From assembly GCA_948144175.1 (NCBI GenBank), contig CANXME010002549.1, positions 372,001 to 436,000 on the forward strand: a stretch of 64,000 nucleotides of DNA. Direction: 5' to 3'. The position numbers and the translations under genes are program-made. Shown here piece by piece: positions 41,701 to 50,299 of the stretch; position 1 is the first letter of the stretch, and the number at the start of each line of letters is the position of its first letter. The DNA comes from Closterium sp. NIES-65 (Eukaryota; Streptophyta; Zygnematophyceae; Desmidiales; Closteriaceae). The notes beneath the pieces were generated by a model. It had not been told where the DNA came from. It saw only the letters and a program-made list of their open reading frames with translations, and ran no database searches.

Positions 41701-43945
41701 GTGGACAGGGAAGCAGGGCAGCACGAAAATGTTACGAGTTTTCGGGTGCATGGTACAGTACAGACCCCCAGAAGCACGAGCGGGAAGATTTTCGCAACGG
41801 GCACAGTGGGGACTACACCTCGGCATCGAGAAAAATTACAACGCATGGAAAATCTTCGACGTCCACACAAAGGAAACAGTAGCAGCACGTGACGTGATCT
41901 TCTACGAAAGACTCACCCTTCAGACGTACCTCGCCAACTTGCACGAGAATCGGGACCTCACCAGTGGTTTTCGTGGTGACCGAGCCTTCGCGTCAGCAGT
42001 GGACGAAGCAGACTGGGATGAACAGAACGTCGACAACGCCTCAGAAGAAGCCGGACCTCTCCCATACTGCTCCGTCGACGTGCCCATGGATGAGGATAAT
42101 CCTCGCGACAGTAACAACGCCGAAATCTTCTACCGTTTCGCCGACGATGGTTACGTAACACCTGTGACAGTCAACACCAACGAAGCAGAAAGGGTAGGGC
42201 CAAACTTCATGCCCAACCCAGAAACGGGAGACGAAGCAGCTTATCCCGAGGATCCAGAACTCCCTCGATACTCACAGACTGGGCTGCAAATCCTCGGCCT
42301 CGTCACCGCAGTCCACGGGAACACACGCAGCTCGCTTCCTAAGGAGCCTGCAACGGTTCAGCAAGCTCTGGGGGGGGAACACAGGGAGAAATGGCGTGAA
42401 GCCATGGATAGAGAACTGAAGGCATTAGAGGAACGCAACACTTGGAAGGTTGTTCCCGTAAGCGTGGCACGGAACAAAACCATCCTTACCGGGAAATGGG
42501 TCTTCCGCATCAAGACGAAAGCAGACGGCACGATCGAAAAATTCAAAGCACGCTGGGTCGTACGTGGATTCGACCAAGAGCAAGGACGAGACTTCACCGA
42601 GACCTTTGCTCCAGTCAGCCGCTACACGTCACTCCGAATTCTCCTCGCCATTGCCGCCATGAAGAAGAAGAAGTTACGGCAGATCGACGTCGCGAATGCC
42701 TTCCTCTACGCACCTGTGGATGCAGAAATCTACGTCGAGCTCCCGCACGGTTCCCACGGCGAACCCAACCGAATCTGTCAACTACTTAAGTCGCTCTACG
42801 GGATCAAGCAGGCACCGCGACTGTGGCAGCAGTACCTGCACGCCCGTCTCATCCGCATCGGCTTTAGTCAACTACCTCACGACCAAGGCATGTACCGCCT
42901 CACTAAGGGAAGCGACTACGTTCTCCTGATCGTCTACGTGGACGATCTCCTCTACATTGGGTCAACCGACGGCATCGCCACGTGGTTCGAAGGAGAGCTC
43001 CAGAAAGACCTCACGCTCACGGTCTCCTCCACCGTTACACAGTACCTCGGGCTCAACATCCGCGAAGAAGAAAACGCCATCTATCTAAGCGCCGAGAAAT
43101 ACGCCGACACCATCGCGAAACGCTTCAGCCTCACACCAAGCGCCATCTCCACGCCCTACCGCTACACATCAGGAACCGAGAAGGAACGAACTACTCTACT
43201 AAAGCCCGCCGGCATACGCGACTATCAGAAGAAGCTCGGATGCCTGCTATTCGCCGCCGTCACCTGCCGTCCTGACTTATCCTACTCCGCAAGTCAGCTC
43301 GCCACCTATCTCAAGAAGCCTGAAGCTGAACACCTGGCGGAACTTGATCGCGCTCTCCACTACTTCGTCAGCACCGCGACGATCGGGCTAACCTACCACA
43401 AGAGCGCAGCTACACCGACTAAGCTAATCGGCTACGTCGACGCCGATCACGCCGGCGACACCGACAACAGGCGCTCACGCACCGGCTATGTTTACCGCCT
43501 TGAGCCTATCGGTCCTATCTCCTGGCAGTCGAGCAAGCAGGAGTTAATCGCACTATCTTCAGCAGAAGCAGAATATATTGCACTCTGCTCAGCCACCAAG
43601 GAGGGACTTTACCTTCGCGAACTACTGGAAGAAGCGAAGCTAGCCGAGTTACCCAGCTTCACCGTGTTCTGCGACAACCAGTCAGCAATTCGCATCGCCA
43701 ACAAAAACGGCTTCGCAAACAGGACGAAACACATCGCCCTGCGCTATTTCTTCGTGAAGGACGAGATAGAAAAAGGGAAACTCGATCTGTCATACTGTCC
43801 AACATCCGAGATGGCAGCCGATTACTTGACCAAGAAACTCGGCAAGCAGAAGTTCGAATACTGCATGATGCTGACTGGACAAGGCCACGTCACCAGCAGT
43901 AACACTCCAGAAGCGAAGGGGAGTGTTGGAAACAATAAGTCCTAA
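38771..43945 (+). CDS. copia Gag-Pol polyprotein of element K
   Basis: A 1,724-codon frame without a stop. The first ATG (38771) overlaps the primer-binding site; the in-frame ATG at 38822 (MATNKERSS) is a likelier start. Numbering from 38771, a Gag domain (about 150-330) leads to a classical CCHC knuckle CHICKTSGHPRTHC (388-401). The protease motif WFLDSCCGQHM (Asp507) has Cys where Gly is usual. The HHCC region has WHARTGHPS near 753. Integrase has Asp827, Asp889 (SDGGGEY) and Glu925 (VAERLN). Reverse transcriptase has YVDD at Asp1391-1392. RNase H has DADHAGD, SSAEAEYIA and FCDNQSA. The C-terminus reads through the polypurine tract and stops 22 bp inside the 3' LTR. All catalytic residues I looked for are present. 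Confidence 0.96.
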   Translation: MRADKGNSTLFSISLQDMATNKERSSPNGSSGTTPTPPPASGLQTEEGTATRPRGTSTETPMNHPSDFDQNMMEKFFSFMSFYEQHQQSGPAQTHNNNNGATPMSLDGSSYARGNQQQQPTFAPYERGSISFVPHPQPSPGQERPLDALQVQSQFAHVLKLQTSRPFDGKEFFTWSFEFELMMEGAQILGFFDGSLQYPANGTQYERQQYTYQSMMAYTILLRNVTPTQQQNIRSYRTFGNSAELAYSHLKNLYQATDSVNQSRLMAQLTTVEMKPGEKGLAYISRCRELRDKLLRCGGSISEDAFVTVIIGGLGPQWRATKAILRAHGRISEAALCAEIHAEQQDMDLQEERHRKKTTVSEFAFHTQRRHSNYNNRQQQPKIVPPFCHICKTSGHPRTHCPNRQQSTAPQRQLRPSSSQMASTQASATTTIQASTTSPGQPAQGARNIINCMTKITDSCTTESPPHYSPEEELDNRTPRRELLQPNPTYAAIAQSEPSGQDTWFLDSCCGQHMCSSGRFVQREHRLQREVIITVANNQNLRTRRQGVVQLQSRETNVILHMSKVLIAEGLGYNLLSVSQLMAKGIHLEADSTTQEFKLYHGRGGLYIGKAVLKNNVFVLDFVPDLGTADSDAIVNFTDWTHPPDLDPDFSPGGFWYSHTIPEAERTRALATIRQSAAVTTSAAATTSAAATTSAAAGTTTPVTVDEAPPTPAKQLNPTQREVHRSANLVASFYSNSDAYQRSPGHRASEEIWHARTGHPSNTVLNNTIRAGVLDKDSLLLPDGRELQKARGTCLICPEADLPHRPFASHHNPSAPAYAPLEKVYSDILYNREPGQVNYNYTITFIDAATRYVWHRNLPSRDMALAAFAAWLPIAERESGTQLKNFQSDGGGEYTSHRFKQFLAERGIKQLLSLPYAHQQQGVAERLNRTLQNSMRKLLRGMRLPNHQWPAAMDHAVMLHNLLSSSSLPNNASPHLLWTGKQGSTKMLRVFGCMVQYRPPEARAGRFSQRAQWGLHLGIEKNYNAWKIFDVHTKETVAARDVIFYERLTLQTYLANLHENRDLTSGFRGDRAFASAVDEADWDEQNVDNASEEAGPLPYCSVDVPMDEDNPRDSNNAEIFYRFADDGYVTPVTVNTNEAERVGPNFMPNPETGDEAAYPEDPELPRYSQTGLQILGLVTAVHGNTRSSLPKEPATVQQALGGEHREKWREAMDRELKALEERNTWKVVPVSVARNKTILTGKWVFRIKTKADGTIEKFKARWVVRGFDQEQGRDFTETFAPVSRYTSLRILLAIAAMKKKKLRQIDVANAFLYAPVDAEIYVELPHGSHGEPNRICQLLKSLYGIKQAPRLWQQYLHARLIRIGFSQLPHDQGMYRLTKGSDYVLLIVYVDDLLYIGSTDGIATWFEGELQKDLTLTVSSTVTQYLGLNIREEENAIYLSAEKYADTIAKRFSLTPSAISTPYRYTSGTEKERTTLLKPAGIRDYQKKLGCLLFAAVTCRPDLSYSASQLATYLKKPEAEHLAELDRALHYFVSTATIGLTYHKSAATPTKLIGYVDADHAGDTDNRRSRTGYVYRLEPIGPISWQSSKQELIALSSAEAEYIALCSATKEGLYLRELLEEAKLAELPSFTVFCDNQSAIRIANKNGFANRTKHIALRYFFVKDEIEKGKLDLSYCPTSEMAADYLTKKLGKQKFEYCMMLTGQGHVTSSNTPEAKGSVGNNKS

Positions 43946-44353
43946 GTGCGCTTCTGTCGTATCAAAATCCAAGGTACCAAGCGAAGCAGTCCCAATCGAA
44001 GCATCGAGTCAACCTCGGAGGTTAGGGTAACCGCCTGGAGGTTACGAGAAAGTCAAAGGTCGCTGACCTTTGACTCGACAATTACAGCGCGACAGTTAAG
44101 GACACACAACTGACTCGTTACAGAGCAGTTGCCCGAGTCGCGCTATATCGAACCGCAACAGCAATACAGTTATCTATCTATTCCCTGTACTCTTATATAA
44201 ATCCTTGTATTTGCTTGTTTAATTCAATCAACTTTGCTCTCACACACCAGTGCAAGGTCGGTTCAAATTCTTCACTAAACGCTTCCGCTATTACAACTAC
44301 TTCACCTAGAGTTATCCCTTGCAAAGATCCTAAGGGGCTATCTCAGCCCAACA
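43924..44353 (+). repeat. 3' LTR of element K
   Basis: 430 bp, indistinguishable by eye from the 5' LTR, preceded by GAAGCGAAGGGGAG as the polypurine tract. Both strands are coding at its edges: the gag-pol stop is at 43943-43945, and on the opposite strand the glutathione S-transferase frame ends at 44338-44340. Confidence 0.95.
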
Positions 44354-47300
44354 GAGCAGACGAGCATGCCCTTGGCTGTGAGAGGGCGCGCCATGCAACG
44401 ATCCTTCCACTCCAAAACCCGAGGATAGGACGACAGATGCAGCTGGTCATCCGCTTTGTAAAACACCTGAAGAAAAACACAAGCAGTACATTATCAAGTA
44501 TTACTGCATTTAACATAGTACATGCCTTAGTCAAGAGACAATGTACCATAAGCCTGGAGTCGCAGCAAAACTAGCTGTGAGAACAGCCCACCACCAGCGA
44601 ACTAGCCACAAAAGCCACCCACCCTGCCAAACCCACCCACCCACCTGCAGCGAGTTGACCCAGGGGAAGATGGCCATGTCAGCGATGGTGTGCCCCGCAT
44701 CGATGAGGATCTCCCTCCCCTCCAGCCGCATTCTCCAGTCGCAACCACAAGCATACCAACTGAACCACCCACCCACCCAGAGCAAGCTGATAACCAAGTA
44801 ACGCACCCACCCGGCCCACACCCACGCACCTGCAGCGAGTTGACCCAGGGGAAGGTGGCCATGTCAGCAATGGTGTACCCCGCATCCACCAGGAACTCCC
44901 TCCCCTCCAGCCGCTTCTCCAGCACCCCCAGCAGCCGCCGCGTCTCCTCCGTGTAGCGCTGCAGGGGGTACGGGTGGTCGCACTGCTCCCGTGCAAACTT
45001 GTAAAACATGCCGAACTGGAGGAGAGGGGAAAGAGAGGAAGAAGGGGATGTGGAAGAGGGGGGGAGGGGGGAGGAGAAGGTAAAAATTGGCAAGGTCAAA
45101 GTACACTAGAGAGAATATGGGTGGTCACATTACGTCAATTTCGCTTGGAGAGGTTTGCGGAGTACGGGAAGTGGAGAATGCAACGCTCATCGTAAAACCA
45201 GCGACCGGTTGATCCATGCGTTTTTTGAGAGACCAGCTTGAACGTCATCACCGCAAAGCTTATGAACCGGCTGGTCGCTGGTTCCACGATTACCGCAGCA
45301 TCCTCCACTTCTCCATAATTCGCAAACCTCTTGATTTTGTTATCACTATCTATCCTCATGTTTTGCTCTTCGGGTTCACACTCCTAGCAAGCGAACTTGT
45401 ACTTAATGCCAAACTGTCAAAGAGGAGAGGGAAAAAAAAAGGAGGAAGTTGATGGAGGAAAAGGCACGAAGGAGGAAGAGTTGAGTATTATTTAAACGAA
45501 TTCCATATGCTGAAGAGCGTACGGATGGTTGCAGTAATTGGACAACGGCCTCCCACTTTGAGTAACTTTCTCTTACCAGACCCTCGCTTACCGAACCTCA
45601 CATCACCTGACCAGCTCTTATCTTACCTGCTCTTACCGAACCGGAATCACCCTGGCCCTCTCTTACCGAACCTGCACTCACCTGACCTGCTCTTCAACGG
45701 TGCTTTCACTCGACCTCTTGACTGTAAAACGATAGGCCCAAGGCATTGTGTGGTGAAAGGTGTGTTCAGCATCTGCAGTGGTCCCAGCGTCTCCAGAAGT
45801 TTCAGCATTTACCACGCAAGTTGGACAAATAGAGACGAGAGCTTACGAGGAAATTCTTGGCACATCAGATAAAACACCTCACATGGCCGAACATGGTTCA
45901 CACAACAGGCATCTCACCCAACCAGACATGATTCCCACATCAGACATCCTTCCTGGTCAAAGATACGTCCGCCTAATATCCCTCACCTGGCCGAACAGGA
46001 AACACACACCTGGCCGAACATGGGTTCAACACTGAACACCCCACCTGGCCGAACATGGGTTCAACACTGAACACCCCATCTGGCCGAACATGGGTTCAAC
46101 ACTGAACACCCCACCTGGCCGAACATGGGTTCAACACTGAACACCCCACCTGGCCGAACATGGGTTCAACACTGAACACCCCACCTGGCCGAACATGGGT
46201 TCAACACTGAACACCCCACCTGGCCGAACATGGGTTCAACACTGAACACCCCACCTGGCCGAACATGGGTTCAACACTGAACACTCCACCTGGCCGAACA
46301 TGGGTTCAACACTGAACACCCCACCTGGCCGAACATGGGTTCAACACTGAATATTTCACCTGGCCGAACATGGGTTCAACACTGAACACCCCACCTGGCC
46401 GAACATGGGTTCAACACTGAACACCCCACCTGGCCGAACATGGGTTCAACACTGAACACCCCACCTGGCCTAACATGGGTTCAACACTGAACACCCCACC
46501 TGGCCGAACATGGGTTCAACACTGAACACCCCACCTGGCCGAACATGGGTTCAACACTGAACACCCCACCTGGCCGAACATGGGTTCAACACTGAACACC
46601 CCACCTGGCCGAACATGGGTTCAACACTGAACACCCCACCTGGCCGAACATGGGTTCAACACTGAACACCCCACCTGGCCGAACATGGGTTCAACACTGA
46701 ACACCCCACCTGGCCGAACATGGGTTCAACACTGAACACCCCACCTGGCCGAACATGGGTTCAACACTGAACACCCCACCTGGCCGAACATGGGTTCAAC
46801 ACTGAACACCCCACCTGCCCGAACATGGGTTCAACACTGAACACCCCACCTGGCCGAACATGGGTTCAACACTGAACACCCCACCTGGCCGAACATGGGT
46901 TCAACACTGAACACCCCACCTGGCCTAACATGGGTTCAACACTGAACACCCCACCTGGCCGAACATGGGACCAACGCCGCCCACTTGGAAGAAGAGCCAG
47001 GAAATGGTCTCCCATCGCTGCACGGCATCCTGCGGCAGAAACTTGCCCGACTTCTCCGCCAGATACAGCAGGATCGCCCCGCTCTCAAATATCTTCAAAG
47101 GGGTGCCACCTGGTGGGAGGGCAAACAGGAAAATCTATTAATATTCGGGTGTCGAGATGTCTCGAACCTTCTCCGCCAGATACAGCAGGATGGCGCCACT
47201 CTCAAATACCTTCAATGGGATGCCGCCTGGTGGGAGGGCGAACAGGAAAACACATATGTAATCCGGTGTTGAGATGCAGAATGAGAATAGTGAACTGCGC

Positions 47301-48546
47301 CAGAAGCAATCACTGATCCTACATTGAGCAACCCAGATCGAGATAAAACTATAAGCATCGGACAGAGACTGCGGTACCGCTGTCTCTTGACACATTACAT
47401 ACAATCGCGTCACCTGGGCCTGCCTTGGGATCCACGATGGCAGGGATCTTGTTGTTGGGGTTGATTGCAATGAATTCCCGGTTGAACTGCTCGCCCTTCA
47501 TTATGTTCACCATGTGCGCGTCGTATGGCAGCTGCATCTCCTCCAGAGCGATGCTCACCTGAAGGGTGAGGGAGAGAGGGAGAGAAGGAGAGAGTGATAA
47601 GCAATACAAGATCTTCAGACGCACATACACTGCCGTGTGTGCGTCGTTTGACAGCTGCATCTCCTCCTGAAGGGAGAGCGAGAGGGAAATAGAGGGGGAG
47701 TGATAGGTGATACACAGTCTTCAAAAACAAACACAATTATAATTCACAGTGTGTGCATCGTTTGACAGCTGCATCTCCTCCAGCGATGCTCACCTGAAGA
47801 GAGAGGGAGAGGGAAAGCGACAGAAAGAGAGGGAGATAGATACGCGATAAGATCTTCAGACACAGAAACAATCACCGTGTGCGCGTCGCATGGTAACTGC
47901 ATCTTCTCCAGATGCAAAGCTCACGTGAAGGGAGGGGAAGAGAGAAAGAGGAAGTGAGATAGGTGAGACAAGATACTGTATCACGGTGAGAGCATACGAA
48001 GGGTGGATGCAAACTCAAGGCGAGGGACGAAACGAACGAGAGACATGGAGTGTGGCGAAAGCCATAGATCGTGAATACCGTTACACGCACCTTCATGCCA
48101 TTGGGAGTGGCGAAAGAGTAGAGCTGGATGCGCGACGACGCGTCATCGCCAAGGCTGACACGATCGTCCGCAATACCCGCAACTTGCTGCCCTTGCGCCA
48201 TGGAGGAAAATACTCTTGTACCCGAGAAGCAAGAAACACCTCGCTTTCTTTCTGCTCCTCTGGTAGCGCTTAACCTGCCTGACACCCGCACGCCTGGATT
48301 CTTGCGCGAGAACGAAAGGCACGTTCTAAGGGATGGAGAAGCAAGAGCAGCGACGACAAACGGAATACGAGGATTATGGATAGGTGCGGTTCGGATCATG
48401 CTGGCTGGTACGGGTTCGCAAAATTCGCTCAAAACGGACGACGACGACAGAAAACGGCTGTGCTGAAAGACAGGAAGTGGCTTCAGAGACCTAACCAATC
48501 CAACTGGCGAGAAATTTCGAGAAACGAAACCTTGAGCTCCGACCAT
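44338..48546 (-). CDS. glutathione S-transferase, YghU/Ure2p-like, five exons
   Basis: The predicted exons are 48546-48091, 47558-47414, 47109-46955, 45015-44830 and 44466-44338, all with GT-AG introns and matching phases, giving 356 residues. Residues 1-135 are Ser/Arg-rich and resemble an organelle transit peptide. The thioredoxin-like domain begins at [13 protein letters not shown] and includes [30 protein letters not shown] (cis-Pro loop) and [19 protein letters not shown]. The helical domain has [41 protein letters not shown] and [17 protein letters not shown]. Members of this family use glutathione, often as disulfide reductases; the plastid or mitochondrial site is inferred. Element K replaced the original ending (CSP then stop) with CSVGLR then stop. 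The start is the ATG at 48546. Splicing is predicted, not observed. Confidence 0.85.
44645..44742 (-). repeat. extra copy of exon 4 end plus donor in intron 4
   Basis: This region reads [19 protein letters not shown] then IFPWVNSLQ and ends CTGCAG followed by GTGGGTGGG. It duplicates the last third of exon 4 (ending at 44830, CTGCAG then GTGCGTGGG) including the splice donor, displaced by 185 bp. Its start is not preceded by a clear acceptor in phase, so it is probably not used as a full exon. Confidence 0.8.
45151..45315. repeat. inverted repeat made of RRM-coding fragments in intron 3
   Basis: Two arms of about 55-65 bp (about 45151-45205 and 45255-45315) are inverted copies, about 75-80 percent alike by eye. 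The minus-strand arm translates as [20 protein letters not shown] followed by [10 protein letters not shown], the pattern of an RNA-recognition motif. The plus-strand arm reads RFAEYG then, after a one-base shift, [13 protein letters not shown]. This is a fragment of an RRM gene, not a functional gene here. The loop is about 50 bp. Confidence 0.6.
46003..46969 (-). repeat. 35-bp minisatellite spanning the exon 3 donor, about 27 units
   Basis: Head-to-tail units of 35 bp run from about 46003 up to the exon 3 splice donor at 46954-46955, with few variants (for instance GGCCTAACA at about 46470 and 46924 and CTGCCCGAACA near 46816). On the gene's strand each unit contains CCATGTTCGGCCAG then GTGGGGTG, the last bases of exon 3 and the start of intron 3. 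The array is thus a serial copy of the exon-intron junction. More degenerate relatives lie at 45880-46000. Confidence 0.95.
47168..47226 (-). repeat. extra copy of exon 3 start plus acceptor in intron 2
   Basis: This region reads [20 protein letters not shown] and is preceded by CCCTCCCACCAG, as is the true exon 3 start at 47109 ([20 protein letters not shown]). The copies are 117 bp apart. It ends AAG then GTTCGAG. Splicing it ahead of exon 3 would break the reading frame, because it ends in phase 0 and exon 3 begins in phase 1. Confidence 0.85.
47626..47926 (-). repeat. three extra copies of exon 2 start in intron 1
   Basis: Degenerate copies of the acceptor and first 45 or so bases of exon 2 (CTTCAG then GTGAGCATCGCTCTGGAG) start near 47926, 47794 and 47669, at steps of about 111-132 bp to the true exon at 47558. 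The first has CAC instead of CAG, the others keep CAG, and the third lacks the first 15 or so exon bases. Each is followed by a related TCTTCAGACGCA stretch. Confidence 0.82.
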
Positions 48547-49047
48547 GGCTGACAGTGCTATGCTCTTATGATCGTTTCCTCCTGCCACTGCTTCACCGTC
48601 GCTACGCTTCTCTAAGGTTGCTTCCTCGAAATCATCGCCTTCCTCGTGCTCGCCTTTCGTCGATCCCCATGGAGTCGTCCACCTCGGAGAAACAGCACAA
48701 CAGAACTGGCGGCGCGACAGTCATGGCAGTGACACATTCAGTAGCTAACCGTCAGACCTCCATGCCTCAGGTCTTCGGGTGCTGATGCTGGCAAATAAAG
48801 ATTCGCCAAGAGGACCCGAGCCGGTAAGAAACAAGAGAAACAAAACACATATCACGAATATCATGCCACCTTATTCGGATACAAGCACATATCTCACAGT
48901 TTTCCATGCAACCCCTTACCCCTTCCTCTCAACTCAGGTAAACATAGGATATTCGACTCATCGTACGACAAAATGCAGCAGAATAATTTGTTAGAGTATG
49001 TTTTTGTGCATATGTTAATAAGTAGCAGCGTTGGGGTTTGCGAGCAC
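48547..49047 (-). promoter_or_regulatory. probable promoter region of the glutathione S-transferase gene
   Basis: About 500 bp between the start codon and the MITE. I see no coding region, no convincing TATA box and no strong repeat. It is assigned as promoter and 5' untranslated region by position only. Confidence 0.35.
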
Positions 49048-49050
49048 TTA

Positions 49051-49674
49051 GGGTACATTCCACTATGGACACTGACCCAATTGTTGGGAACAATAAGTCG
49101 TAAACGCCTCTGTCTTGTCGAAACTCAGGATACAAGCGAAGCAGCTCAAATCGAAGCGCAACGAGTCAACCCTCGGAGGTTAGGGTAACCGCTGGAGGTT
49201 ACGAGAAGGTCAAAGGTCAGCGACCTTTGACTTGACAAATGCAGCGCGACAGCAAGGACACACAACTGACTCGACATTGAGCAATTGCCCGAGTCGCACT
49301 GTATCGAATCGCAACAGTAAAATAGTTTAATTATATCTATTCGTATTCCCTGCACTATTATATAAATCTTTGTATTTGCTTGTTTTAATCAACTTACTTT
49401 GCCCTCACATACTAGCGCAAGGTGGTTCAAAGACCTTTTATTCAACGCTTCCGCTATTACATCATCCTACTCAGACTTTAACTCTACAAAGATCCTAGGG
49501 CACTTCAGCCCAACACCAATCGATGTGTCCCAATCAAGTGTATCGCTCCGAACCGAACTAAACCAGAGACGAGAAAATTTAAAAACTAGGGTGCAATGTG
49601 GTGTAATACGATGCAATGCGGTAGAAACGATTGAGACACTTTCGATAGGGACATGTCCAGCGCGGAATGTACCC
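49051..49674. mobile_element. second PIF/Harbinger-like MITE, holding a solo LTR
   Basis: Inverted ends GGGTACATTCCACTATGGAC (left) and, inverted, GGGTACATTCCGCGCTGGAC (right) are flanked by TTA at 49048-49050 and 49675-49677. Without the solo LTR and its duplication it is about 185 bp. TTA target sites and GGG termini match the MITE at 30231-37663, although the terminal sequence differs. Confidence 0.78.
49082..49515 (+). mobile_element. solo LTR of the element K family
   Basis: 434 bp, TGTTGGGAAC to CAGCCCAACA, clearly homologous to the K LTR but diverged by many substitutions and small indels. It is flanked by CCAAT at 49077-49081 and 49516-49520. It keeps the 10-bp-arm inverted repeat and the TATATAAATC motif. 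It is an older insertion, reduced by LTR recombination. Confidence 0.93.
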
Positions 49675-49964
49675 TTAATTCATTAAAAACGCGACATCTC
49701 CAGCACGTGAAATTTCATTATCCAAAGTTATGGCCTTTTGTTGAGGTATGAATTTCACGAGTAAACATTCATGAACGCTACATGAACAGACCTTACCGAG
49801 TGCAAAGACGAGGTGTCAGAAGTGTCAGTATGTTATATTTGTCTAGTCTGCAGTGGGGTACTCTATAGTGAGTACAGCCCTGCTACGGTTTGCTATATGT
49901 ATCCTAGTGAAACCCCCCTTCTGCTGTTCTCTTTCTGCTTGCTATCTTCACATGCTATCAGAGC

Positions 49965-50090
49965 TGAGAAAACTAGAACGAGAATGAATGGACTATGAAA
50001 CAATTGGGTACAAGTACAAACCTAGAAAGCTATACCCCATATGTGCTACCCCACTATAGCCTACAGTAGCTATGTAATATAAATCTGACA
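49965..50090 (-). repeat. 3' LTR of element E
   Basis: 126 bp, TGTCAGATTT at 50090 to TTCTCA at 49965, next to CACCCCCATAGG (polypurine tract complement). Nearly the same sequence as the LTR at 94-218. Confidence 0.92.
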
Positions 50091-50299
50091 CACCCCCATA
50101 GGCAAAGTGGGGGAGAACAAGGGGTCACAAGACCAGTCAAGCAAAGCAAAGCAAGCTCAGGGTGGATCACAAAGTCACGACACATTCCGAGCACAAGTTC
50201 AAGGCCACAAGGCCAGTTCACATGCAGGAGTACATGTATATAAAAGGCTAGACAAGCAAGAGCAGGCGTATATATATATATGTAACAGTAAAAACAAGG

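Larger units (their letters stand above)
38337..44353 (+). mobile_element. intact full-length Ty1/copia element (K)
   Basis: A 6.0-kb element with two 430-bp LTRs (38337-38766 and 43924-44353) that I cannot distinguish, the target duplication GAGCA (38332-38336 and 44354-44358), a primer site TGGTATGAGAGC at 38767 and one uninterrupted gag-pol frame. It belongs to a different lineage from the short-LTR elements, lacks their GC-rich leader and has AT-richer LTRs. Everything needed for autonomous transposition appears present. It is inserted at the stop codon of the minus-strand glutathione S-transferase gene. Confidence 0.97.

Noticed and set aside
46003-46969. CRISPR-like look of the regular repeats
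   Set aside because: Units are contiguous with no unique spacers, the sequence is eukaryotic, and the unit is a copy of an exon-intron junction.
47168-47226. Use of the exon 3 copy at 47168-47226 as the real exon
   Set aside because: It lacks the [18 protein letters not shown] part needed for the family fold and ends in the wrong phase for the downstream exon 3; kept as a decoy copy only.
48547-48588. Upstream extension of the glutathione S-transferase frame to 48588
   Set aside because: It would need a GTG start; the first ATG in frame is at 48546 and exon phases fit it.
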